This document shows, piece by piece, positions 1-13,346 of a stretch of 64,000 bases of DNA. The first letter of the stretch is position 1, and each line of letters begins with the position of its first letter. The position numbers and the translations under genes were made by a program. Source of the stretch: Enchytraeus crypticus (taxonomy: Eukaryota > Annelida > Clitellata > Enchytraeida > Enchytraeidae); assembly GCA_905160935.1 (NCBI GenBank), contig CAJHZI010000351.1:5001-69000 (forward strand), written 5' to 3'. The notes beneath the pieces are model-generated. The model had not been told where the DNA came from. It did not search any database and saw only the letters and a program-made list of their open reading frames with translations.

Positions 1-432
1 TATCCACAATATGAACGATAATAAGGGCAACAGCTGCAAAACTAACGACGGATCGTATTATTACATTTTCGCTAAGAGCTCCGGAAACAGAACGAGGAAA
101 TTGAGACAGGAAGCGTCTACGCGCAGCATCTTATGTCTGTTCAAAGGCGCAAATGAGTGATTCAGTTAGAGACATTTAAACATAGCACATTTGGAATAAT
201 TTAACCTTTAAGAGTTAACCGTTATGGACGCTAGGTAATTGTAAAGAAGCTATTACTAATATTCCTGATAAAATCTAAACTAACACGATCCGATTTATTG
301 TACAAAGTTTGAAACACTTTTGCTTTTTATGTTTCTAATCAAATCATGTTTGCCCAGTGAGCATTTTCTCAGGCTTATAGAAATCTGAAGAATTACACTT
401 CTTGATCACAGAAGAATGTTTGATTCACATAG
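1..432. other. PMCA intron or upstream DNA, no firm feature
   Basis: No segment matches the conserved PMCA N-terminus. A 49-codon frame opens at position 11 but has no recognisable similarity. The acceptor for the first visible PMCA exon is the TAG ending at 432, chosen because it gives a Gly split codon and the same 17-residue spacing to FG as in vertebrate PMCA. Confidence 0.4.
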
Positions 433-3400
433 GTATATCAGAAGACACAGAGGAGATAAACCAAAGGGTAAAATCCTTTGGATCTAACTTAATCCCCGCC
501 AAACCGTCCAAGTCTTTCTTTCAGTTGATGTGGGAGGCGGTGCAAGACGTCACTCTGCTCATTCTCATCGCCGCAGCCCTGCTTTCTCTGGGACTGACCT
601 TCTACAGACCCGCACACAACCAGCAACAGTCTCTAGCGCGTATGAGATACAGATATATCTATTTTAACTAAGAATGGTTACAAGTAAATTTATGATATTT
701 ACGAGATTAACTTAGTAGGCCTAAACAGGAACTATAAATTAATTATTAGAGAAGTAAAATTGGAAGTAAAATACGAAATCATTTCTCTATATACAAATTG
801 TTAGATTTAATTCGACTACATTGAATTTTTCTGATTGCAGTAAGTGAAGAGACGAGAGATTGGCTTAGAGACGGAGCGACGTGTTGCTAGGTGACGAAAG
901 GCGACTGATCGCCTGCAGATGTCGCTACTCCAGTAATTGCATTATCAAGAACGAGCCTGCTCGCGGCTAACCCCGCCATCTTTATCATCATCTCGCTCTA
1001 AAATCAATAAGTCTAACCTCGAATAGGAAGGTCGAACCTGTAGCGCAGATATAATCAATAATTCTATTACATCCAAATCGCTAAACATTAGACACAAGTC
1101 CAGCGTCAATTGGAGATAACTTGATCTATTATATCACTGTGGATTTGTGCTGCGATGATTTACCTGTGGGTTACGTTATGAGATGATTTACCTGCGGATT
1201 GTGTGATGAGGTGATTTACCTGTGGATTGTCAGATGAGATGATTTCCCTGTGGATTGTGTGATGAGGTGATTTACCTGTGGATTGTGTGATGAGGTGATT
1301 TACCTGTGGATTGTGTGATGAGATGATTTACCTGTGGATTGTGTGATGAGGTGATTTACCTGTGGATTGTGTGATGAGGTGATTTACCTGTGGATTGTGT
1401 GATGAGGTGATTTACCTGTGGATTGTGTGATGAGTTGCTTATGGTTACGAGAATAGAAGTGATTTAATATTGCAAAATTCTGATGACAGTCAAAATATTC
1501 TAAAGGGAACAATTGATGAAAGTTTTCTTATAACTGAATACTTACTTATTTGCAAACTTACTAAACTACCGAAAGTTTTCTTATAACTGAAAACTTACTT
1601 ATTTACTTACTTGGAGCCAGTTTGCTGGAGCCTATGGCGATGTCGGTATGATATTCGACCGCAGATTAGTAGTTCAATTCCTGGACTCGTCCGTCACTGA
1701 CATCGCTTTCGAGTGAGGAAATTAACGTTAACATATTTTTATCTCTTTTTACCTACTGACTTGCTGGACGTTTTCCTAACTGAATACTTACTATTTTACG
1801 TGCTTACTTAGGCTTATTGATAGTTTTTGATATTGTCTCACTCAAGAGTACTCCATTGATCTGAAGATTCAGCCCTTAGGCTGTATGCCGATATTAGAGT
1901 AAAGTAAACACGCATCATAGTGAAATGATCAACGATGTTGATATCTATAAATTTTAATACCACATGTTTAAACCGTTAGGAAATTAAATCCATTTTTCGT
2001 ATAACCAATCAAGTGAATAATGCTCCGAGGTGTAGCGCGAAAGGAATGGTAGAATAATGCTGCTCAAGTGCAATGATACTGAAGTTACGCCCTTGACAAG
2101 TGTGCTCTTTTTGCCATCGACTAAACTGGAATGGAGCGAGGATAAGTAAATAATTGTTCATTACACTAACCTCTCATGTACCTGATGCAGACGCCAGAGA
2201 CGAGACAGAGAGCCGGGCGGGGTGGATAGAGGGCGCCGCCATACTGCTCGCTGTCTGTGTGGTGGTGCTTGTGACAGCATTCAACGACTGGTCTAAGGAG
2301 AAACAGTTCAGAGGTCTGCAGAACAAAATAGAGAACGAGCACAAGTTCACCACTCTGAGAAATGGACAGACCGTTCTTATACCTGTGGCTGACCTTGTAG
2401 TGGGTGACCTCTGTCAGGTCAAGTATGGTAAGTGTGTAAGTGTCTGTAAGTGTTTTTGTCAGGTGAGGTAAGACAAGTGTTGAAGTGTTTGAAAGTAATT
2501 ATTGTGAGGTGAAGTGAGATAAGTGTACAAGTGTTTGGAAGTTATTGTTGTATTTAACTCAAATTGTTCGCGTGGTTATGAAATAATCATTGCTGCACAG
2601 AAGTAAAAATACTTCGTTATATAATAAAAGTTCGCTAATACTTCGTTATGAGATAAAAGTTCTCAAAAGATACTTTTACTCAGTGGTTAAAATGGAGGGG
2701 ATGCTGGGGGTACTCAATTACCCTAGCTCTGAATTTTACTGAGGTGCGTTCCCCTGCTAGGGACCAATGTTGGATATTAATAGGGATTATTAATACTGGA
2801 TACTAATAGGGGCCAATACTATTGTCGTGGACGACACTAGCAGCCTAACTGTTGTTGTTGTTGCTCAGGGGATCCTGAATGACAGTGCTCGGTGGTGTCG
2901 TGGACTGTTGTTGTTGTTGTTTAGGGGACCTGCCTGATAGTGCTCGGTGGTGTCGTGGATTGTTGTTGTTGTTGCTCAGGGGACCTGCTGCCCGCAGACG
3001 GGCTGATCCTGCAGTCGAACGACCTGAAGGTGGACGAGTCGGCGCTGACGGGAGAGTCTGACCTCGTTAAGAAGAGCGAGAGCTCCGACCCTTTCCTGCT
3101 CTCAGGTATCACGTGACCCACCTCATCTTAACGTTAGGTTCAGAAGCAGTGTTGACATCAACACTGTCAGCTTAAGCCACTCTGGAAGTCTCTCATTTGT
3201 CATAACTATATAAAATAGTATTTTCCTCATCATCTTCTCAAAACATGTTACAAAATGTTGATAAGCCAATGATACTCTAGAAGCGAAACTCTACGAAATA
3301 GATGCTCTAGAAAAGATGCTTTTGAAAGGATACCATTAAAGAGACACCATGGAAAAAATGAAAACTTTCAAAGTATTTTAAATTAGGTTTTTACAAATGA

Positions 3401-6400
3401 AAATATCCTTTTCCTTTCTTGCTACAATTATTCTTCTCCAAAAATGTCTAAAACTAAACTAAAAATAGATTGATTAATTGATTGTTTAATTGATAGATTT
3501 ATTGATTTATTAATTGATTGGAGTAACTGATTACATAAATAAATTGATTAAACGCTTATTCAATGATTGACTGATTGATGGATGAATAGATGGATTGATT
3601 GTTGGATTGATGGATTGATTGAATGACATTCATCAGGCACGCATGTGATGGAAGGCAGTGGTAAGATGTTGGTCACTTGTGTTGGAATCAATTCTCAGAC
3701 GGGAATTATTTTCTCACTTCTTGGCGCCACAACGAAGCAACCAGTCAGCAATAAACCTCGAACCTCAGGTTAAAGCTTTCAGCAGCAAACATTCATTGCT
3801 TCACTATTCTACCGTCTTAGTTATAAAGGGCTTCAAAGAAGAGATGGGGTTAACAATAGAAATTGTATGAAATTTTAATTGAAATATTTCATATGTAGTG
3901 AGGTACATATTGTGTTTTTGCGCCTGTTTATGTAGATTTTGCAAGAGACGTCCCTGGCATTTTTTATGGCGAGGAACCGGACTATAAATTTTTATTGATT
4001 GATTAATTGATTGATTATTATTTTGCAGTTATTTATATTTATGTATCATTATAGTATAACAATGTCAATGTGTAATCATAGTACAATTATGCATTATTAC
4101 TCTTTCACTTATCTCTGAACATTCATGGTCATGTATATAACCAGTAACTCATTGACCTCAGGCAAAAGCTTTGGCACGTATATCAGTAGTATAATTATCG
4201 TGATGTTTTTATAGTAGCAAGTTATCAACGGCGTGTTATTTCTGCACGAGACGTCCCTGACATTGCCTTCTGGCGAAAAACAGGAGTTAAATTCCTACTG
4301 ATTGGTTAATTGATTGATTTGTTCACTTCACCTCATTGTTATGTATATGCGCAGTTACCCGCACGTCTAACGGAAACAACTTGACGACAGTCGTCGATCA
4401 CACCAGACTTCTGAGCGACCCCCAACCTGACTGTTCTGAGACCAAGGTCTGTCACTTATATACTCTCAGTCACTTCTAGATATAGTAGTACATATTGAAT
4501 GCAGATAAATCAACAGTTCAAAGTGTGAACAAAAATGGAAAATGTTCAATAAACTTGTAGATGTAGATGCGAACATGGGGCGAGGCGTTTAGACCCATAC
4601 AAGATTTCAACTGATGTAGCCTTCTACTATAATTCAAAATAACGATTTTATGGTTCCTTTAATATCTGCCTTGAAAAGGACTTCCATTTGTTCAAATATT
4701 TTTATTTTAATTTTAAATACACAAAGCTACAATATTTAAATTAGACATACTTAGTAGTCGTATATCGATGATAAGATGCATTGAGATGATCGATGGTGTA
4801 ATAATCGAGAGCGAGACAGTAGTAATCGGATGTTGACTTCGCTGTGATGTTTGTATTGACAGCTGCTGGAGGCTGAAGTAACCACGAGCGAAAGGTCGAT
4901 ACTTCAGAACAAACTGACTATGCTCGCCATACACATAGGATATGCTGGTCAGTACGGGTGTTTGCGTGCGTGTGCGTGTATGTGCGTGTGCATAAGTGTA
5001 CGTATGTATGTGCGAGTATGTGCACTGCTTTTTTCGTCATCCTGTATAAAGAGAGAAAGAGAGAGATGAGGAGAGAGGTAGAGAGAGAGTGAGAGACAGA
5101 CGGACAGAGAGAGAGAGAGATGAGAGAGTGAAAGAGATAGAGAGAGAGGAAGCGAGAGAGAGAGTATATGCTAAGAATTTCAGACTTTATTGAAACACTT
5201 ATGAAAATTCGTTTAATAACTGATTTTTGGGGGAATATTTTATTTAGTACATTTTTCGCTCAACCTAATGTCGTACTCGTTCTTGAACCATTTTCATATG
5301 ATTTTAAATCTGCATAACGTAGTAATGTACTTCGTATGCTAACGATTTAGCCATAGCTTGGTGGTGACAGATGTTATAGTGGTTGAGAGTGGCACCATGA
5401 AGATGTGCTGATAGCGGCACATCAATGATTGTGCTCATAGGCACGGTGCTGGCTATTCTCACGGTGCTGGTGCTGTCAATAAGATTCTGCGTCGAGATGT
5501 TCTTCATTCAAAGGAAGCCCTGGCGCATGGACTACGTGCAGAACTTTGTCTCTATCTTCATCATAGGCGTGACTGTGCTGGTCGTAGCCGTGCCTGAGGG
5601 ATTGCCATTGGCTGTCACTGTCGCTCTCGCTTACTCTGTCAGGGTGAGTACAAACACTTTCTGAATGTCTGCACGCTCTTACCCCTCTTTCTTTCTCTTC
5701 CTATTTCTTCATTTCTCTTTCTTAGCTGCTGTTTAGTTAGTGGTCATCTCAATGTTCTTTGTTAGACGATCACTTGCTCTTAGTTTCAAACTAATTAGTT
5801 GAGGTAAAAATGATGCAAGCAAAAGCCTGTTTCCCATCCTAAATGATGCACTAATTGATTGATGTAGAAAATGATGCAGGCCAACAGCCTAATGATCTTT
5901 GTAAATGATTTATTGATTGATTGATTGATGTAGAAGATGATGATGGACAACAACCTGATGCAAACGATTTGTTGATTGATTGGTGCAGGAGATGATGATG
6001 GACAACAACCTGATGTAAACGATTTATTGATTGATTGGTGCAGAAGATGATGATGGACAACAACCTGGTTCGGCATTTGGACGCCTGTGAGACTATGGGC
6101 AACGCGACGACGATCTGCTCGGACAAAACAGGAACCCTCACGACCAACCGCATGACCGTGGTCAGGTCCTACATAGCAGGTGACATGTATGGAGATTCTA
6201 TTTTATCGATACATTTGTCTACTTAAATTTCGACTCGAGTCTTCTTTTAAGTAACAAACATTAAATACGACATGTTTATTTACTACAAAGAACATTTTGG
6301 GTCTAGTTTACCAAATGCGGAGGGTGTATAACAAGCTATGCTAAATTACATAGACATTACATTAGCTGATCAAAATAACTTCAGTTGTCAAAGGTAACAT

Positions 6401-7726
6401 CAAGAAAATATCTAATTTCTTTTAATATTAAGCTAAATATAATAATCTAATTTAATATGTATCATATCAACAGTTCTGTACTCATTCTCTGAAGGAAGGT
6501 CAATTATTTGTTCGATTAATTCCTAGCATTAAAGAATGTCGTTGTCGGTATATTAGCTGAGTATTTGATCAAATGATTGATTAACAGGAAGAGTTCACCA
6601 GAGAACACCCAAGTACAACGATTTGCCTGAGGAAGCGGCAGATCTTCTTGTGCGAGCGATCTCCATCAACACGAGCTGCACGTCTCGACTGCTCGTGAGA
6701 AAGTTATCTGTTATATTCTCAATAGATGATTTCACGGGTGCATTCGACAAGGCTGAAAAATTCAATTTATTTGGCTTCTAATATATTCACTATACTCATA
6801 ATAGTGGAGTATGCCCAGGTACTGCAAGCAAAACTCGATAAGTGTTGAATTTCTAACAAATTATCAGCGAATTAATAGATACTTACATTAAGACCGTTAA
6901 TTAGAACTATGTATGGCAGGGAGTAGGTGTTGTAGAGTATCAGATAATTCATAGTGCTTTGTATATTATTATTTAAATGTGTGACGCTTGATGGAAAATG
7001 CGTAAAGGATTTCATTAATCACTAAAAGTTACCTTCAACAAAGCAGTAATATAGGAATTGATTTTTCAACGATATTTTTTAGGATGATACTCTTATAACG
7101 CCGCTATAGTCATTACAAATAATACTCAACGCTAGTTCTATATAGCACGAGAACTGTGACTGGTTAACGCTGTGCAGCCTTCGGAAGACAAGGCTGACGT
7201 GAGACCTCGTCAGATGGGAAACAAGACGGAATGTGCGCTGCTGGGCTTCGTGAGGGACTTAGGCAGAGACTACGATCTTTACCGCAATCAGCTCAGTCCG
7301 GACTCTCTCCACAAGGTCTACACATTCAACTCTCATAGGAAGTCCATGTCCACTGTAGTCAGGCTTCCTAACCACGCGGGATTCAGGCTCTACACCAAGG
7401 GAGCCTCCGAACTCATTCTCAAAAAGTATAAGTTTCTTTCAGAAAATCACTATTTATATTTTTTAGAGTTTTAATATTGAATAATATATGGACTAACCGT
7501 TGAATGCATGTATCGTACGTAAATGAAGACAAAGCATAAAGATCCAAACCAAAGTTAGAAATGGCATTCGGTTGGTCATCCTAGGCTCCAGAAAGATGCT
7601 ACAATTTTTTGTAAACGAATGGAAAATTTATTCGTATGATCGTATCCCGACCCTGGTTAAACTAAGACTCTAGGGTAGATGATGATGACGATGATGACGA
7701 TGATGATGATGACGATGATGATGATA

Positions 7727-7774
<48 letters not shown>

Positions 7775-8760
7775 ATGATGATGATGATGATGATGATGTT
7801 GATGATGATGCTGATGATGATGATGACGATGATGAATATTGCATAATATTTGCAAGTTTATAAAATACATGTACATGTTTAAAATTTTGAGAGCTAAGCG
7901 AAACAATATTGCCATTTTAATGGAGCTTTTGCTATTTATCTACCGCTACAGTAGATTCTACTAGTAATCTGCTGCACACAGACCAGATTTCTCACTTCTC
8001 AACAAATCCAGATAAAAGATTGATGCTTGCTGCAGGTGTAACTGGATGATAGGATTGGCTGGAGAGGTTTGCAGACTCAACCACAGAGATCAGGATTCTC
8101 TCGTGTCCAAGGTCGTCGAGCCGATGGCTTGGGATGGACTGAGAACAATCTGCGTGGCCTACAGAGACTTCATCACCGGCTAGTCACTCTGTTTCTTATC
8201 TAACGTTTATATAGATCCTACACACGACTAGGCTCGATTATACTAGTCACTTCACGCCTGTGCTATATGCTCTACATGTATATAATCTACTTCACACTGA
8301 TATCATTTTCGAGTGAGAATCCTTTACTATTTAACATTACTGCACTAGCAATGGTGTCATTGCCTGCCTCTTGCTATATAACTATGACGTAGTCAATATT
8401 GTCCAATCAGCAGTGTTATACCGGTTGCAGTATTATACCAGTATTATACTCAACCCGTCTGTTGCAACTTCGGTACTGTAACTTTCTGCGGTTGTCAGAT
8501 TGAAAACAAATGAACGATTATATTATTAGTTGTGGTTGAATAAGTGGCAGCTGCTATTTGGCTGATTGCTACTGCCAAATTTTATGCTTGACTTGATAAA
8601 ATTCATGTTTATTCATCGATTTTGATCTTTAACTGTAGACTACAGGTTCATTGTTGTGGTATCAATTTTACTATCACCGACCTTTTATGTTTATGTTCAC
8701 CAAATCTAATTGACAGAACAAATTAATGTAGTCACTCCATCTATAACTGCCCTTGCTCTC

Positions 8761-8797
<37 letters not shown>

Positions 8798-11700
8798 ATA
8801 ACTCTCACTAAGTGTGTTTCTCTTTTTAACTACTCCAAGGCTATCGCTATATTTTGTAGCTTTCATTCGTTGTTAAACGTCTCAGTCCCACGCAAATCAT
8901 AATCTCTAACCGAGCATATCTGATAGAGCTACGAAATGCTACGATTGCTTAAGAATTGATTGATTAATCCATGGATGGACTGAGAATTGACTGATTAATC
9001 CATGGATGAACTGAGAATTGATTGATTAATTTATGGATGAACTGAGAATTGATTTATTAATCCATGTATGAACTGAGAATTGTTCAATCACCTACAGGAT
9101 TAATGTTTGTCTACACATTATCTACGTTAATATCACAATAAATGGTACGAAATTAGAACAGGTAAGGAGTTTCAAATATTTGGGTCATACTATAACCGAT
9201 GACGGGAAATACGAGACTGAAATATGCAGTAGGATTGCACAAGCAAAAGCGGCCTTTGGTAATAGAAAAGAGCTATTAACAAAAAGTCTGAAGAAAGATA
9301 CAAAGATAAAGATAGTGAAAACTTTGATTTGAACCACGCTATTGTATGGTTGTGAAATATGGACCTTAAGGAAGGAAGATATTAGAAAACTGGAGGCATT
9401 GGAAATGTGGATTTGGAGAAGAATGGAGAGGATTAGTTGGACTCAAAAGGCTACAAAATGAGGAGTTCTAGAGAGAGTTGGCACAGATAGATAGTTAATA
9501 AATGTATTAATAAATAGGAAGAAGAGTTGGATAGCACACATTCTAAGGGGGGAAGGTCTATTAAAAGAGGTCATAGAAGGTAGAATGGAAGGAAAAAGAG
9601 GCAGGGGTAGGCCGAGATTAGGTATGTTAGATGATTTAAAGACCCACTCATATGTGGAAATGAAGAGGAAGGCGGAAGACAGAGAAGAGTGGAGGCGTTA
9701 TATACCATGGACCTGCCAGTAGGCAGTGACTAAGAGAGAGAGAGACAGATAGGGTGTGTTAATTATTACATATACTTTTAAAATAATTTCCCAAGTTATT
9801 CGATAATTATCAGTGTATTCTCTACAAAATATAAATGACGTATTTGCTGAAAGGTCGTCTAGGGTTAAGGATAGGGTTAAGGTTAGGTTAAGGTTAGGGT
9901 TATGATTAGGGTTAGGGTTAGACTTTCTCTATAGACTTAATTATCACAGTCTCAGGCAACTCATTGGTGTGATATCACGTGACGCTAGACACCCACAGGT
10001 GTCAGATATTGACGTGTTGTTGTATGACTCGCAGGCTGTGTGGACAGTGCTGAACCTGACTGGGAGGACGAGGGGCAGATAGTCGCTGATCTGACCTGTG
10101 TCGCTATCCTCGGCATAGAGGACCCCGTCAGACCCGAGGTGACCCTGTCTCGCTCTCTCTATCCGCTCAGCGCTTATGATAAAGAGATTGATTCATTCAT
10201 TTAAATCACAGTCAACGATATAAATCCATTTTTATAAGCTTTAATTAGATAATAATAACAAAGGATTAACATCCGTTTCCTGGTACGAAGGTGATGCCCG
10301 GGACGTCCCTTACAATTAGCCAAGGTCATCCCTGTTTATAAAAAAAGGTAAACATGATTTAGTGGAAAATTATAGACCAATTTCTCTCCTTAATAATTTA
10401 AGCAAAATATTTGAGAAAATCATGCATAAACGCATTACTACATTTCTAAATAAGTTCGAAATCTTTAATGAAAATCAATTTGGTTTTAGATCCGGCCATT
10501 CTACCACTGATGCGCTTTTCTCTAGTGTTAATTTATTATCTAATGAACATAATCATAAAAACAAGACACTTGGTATATTTTTAGATCTCTCAAAAGCATT
10601 TGATACTGCTGATCATAACATTCTGCTTCAAAAATTGCCCTAACCCTAACCCTAACCCTAATTTTTATGGAATAGCCTACGTGGTACTGCCTATGATTGG
10701 TTTAGCTCTTATTTATCTCGAAGAAAACAATACACCTTAATTGGTGACAGCATATCAAGTGTGTTACCTCTTAGTATCGGTGTTCCTCAAGGTTCCATTT
10801 TAGGACCTTTTCTTTTTATAATCTATATGAATGATATTCATAATGCCTGTACATTTGGGTCCATTAAACTGTATGCTGATGATTCTAATTTGTTTGTAAA
10901 ATATAAGTCTATTGATGAATTGTTTATCTCTGAGAATCTAGCTTGCTCTGAAATAAGTAAATGGTTTATAAATAGGCCTAACAAGCTAACTGTAAAAACT
11001 CGAAGTCTTCGTATGTTTTATTCTACCCCACTAAAGACGATGAAGCTACTATTCGATCTAACAATTTAAGTGTATCCCTTGATAATAACTGCATTAATAG
11101 AACAAATGTTACCACATTCTTAAGCTTAACATTAGATGACAATTTGACTTTTGGTGATCATATTAAATCATTAATCTTTGAAATTAATAATTTTAATAGT
11201 ATGGTAAACAATCGTAGAGATTTTATTCCTATGAATTGTCGTAGAAATTTATACCTTTCATTGGTGCAATCAAGGACTCAATATGGAATTGAAGTTTATG
11301 CAAATACAACCAAACAGTTGCTTCAACCCCAACATGTTGCCTGTAACCGTATTCTAAGAACTTTACAGAATAAACACAAATTTCATAATGTTAAACAACT
11401 TTATATGAATTATAATGTATTATCAATTTTTCAGTTATTCCAATTACATACTGGTAAACTTGTTTTTAAATGTATTAATTTTCCCGATCTGACTATGTCA
11501 GAATCCATGAGATGTATTTTGATTGACAATCAGATTTCATTTGTATATAATACCAGGCTCTCCGAGACCAATTATTTGTGTGCTAGAACAACCTCAGAAT
11601 TTTTTAGAATCTTTTGCCTATAAGTATGGCAATTCTTGGAACCAAATACCTCCTGATATCCGCAGTTCGAGGTCTCTAGCTGAATTAAATGTCTATATTT

Positions 11701-13315
11701 TCGTTTTTTGTGTAAATGTTCAGATAGAATTGTGACTTAGCTAACTGCTTTCTAATCAGATTAATTTGTAAATTATTTTCCTGTCTTTTAGTTTGTTCAT
11801 TAATTCTGAGATAATTTTTTATTTCGGTTGATTTTGTATTATACATATATATGTCATTAATGAGTTATAGACGGTGGTCAGCTAGATAAGATGTGTATCA
11901 TCTTCCCTGACGGCCGTTGTTCTGGTGTTTATAGACTGTTTGACACACTGTGTTCCTGGGAATTTTTTTAATTTTTATTTCATTTAAATGTTTATTTCTG
12001 TTTGAATTTGTCAGTGATTTGGTGTTGATGCTGAAATAAACACATATATCTCTCTCCCTGAAGAATAAAGTGAATAAATAGCAATGAGATAAAATGTTGA
12101 TATAGTGTCTACAGTAGCTTTTATCTATCACGGCCCGATTCGATAATGAAAAGGCAGCTTAACTATGGATTAGCTTTATTCATTCGAGAAAATCAGACTG
12201 TCTTGCCGTTGTAGCATGCAGCTATAGACATATCCGAGGAAAACACACTAACCGTTACTCTATATCACTCCATCTTTAGTGTAGGAGGCTCTTGGATCAT
12301 ACTGTGACCCAGACATATCGATAAATAATGACAGTTAATCGGGTCAGCTCTGGGGACATGTTTCCTCTACGAGATATTTTAAATAAACTGTTTCAAGCAA
12401 TCTACTAAATATGTTAGATTTCACACATGTAATACATGTACTTGTACATGTATTACATGTGTGCTATACATAGATATTTGATTATGAGATGATATTCGCA
12501 TAGCAACTACTGTGCCATTCATGTTTATCAGTAAACATAAGCTATCACACAATGTGTCCAATGTACAGATAACAGAAGCTATAACACAATTTGTACAATG
12601 TTACAAGTAACAGAAGCTATCACACAATGTGTACAATGTTACAAGTAACATAAGGTATCACACAATGTGTCCAATGTTACAAGTAACAGAGGCTATAGGA
12701 CAATGTGTCCAATGTTACAGGTGCCTTAAGCCATCACACAATGTATCCAATGTTACAGGTGCCTGAAGCTATAAGGCAATGTCAGCGTGCCGGCATCACG
12801 GTTCGCATGGTGACGGGCGACAACATCAACACTGCGCGCTCTATAGCGATCAAGTGCGGCATCATCAGCGCCCAGGATGACTTCCTCGTGCTCGAGGGGC
12901 CGGACTTCAACAAGAGGATCAGAACCAGCGCTGACAGCCCGGTAAACTCATCTTACTATAACGCGACAGTAATAGCAGATAGGTAGGTTGTAGTGCGGTT
13001 AACGTCAAGGTTTGAAAGCATAAGGCTTCTCTTCAAGACGACTCGACACACTCGAGCTACCGTCAGTAAGATTAATGTAGGATACTTCTATTCAATCATT
13101 ATGCACAAGAATGTTTTACCACATGACAGTGCGGCCATTATCTCGAGAGTGGATTCTCTAAATTACTTTATGAAGTAGTCGTCAGGTACCTCAGATTTAC
13201 CATTACCTGAACTACGTGATAGGCGATAGTTGAATAATTGATTTTAATTAATTGATTGAATGATTAATAAACATATAGATAGAAGAATCCTTCAACCGCA
13301 TGCTTAATTGATTAA

Positions 13316-13346
<31 letters not shown>

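Noticed and set aside
11..160. 49-codon frame at the window start as a PMCA N-terminal exon
   Set aside because: No match to the conserved PMCA N-terminus and no donor with the needed phase that I could support.
7670..7915. His-rich protein on the minus strand
   Set aside because: Translation of a GAT microsatellite inside a PMCA intron.
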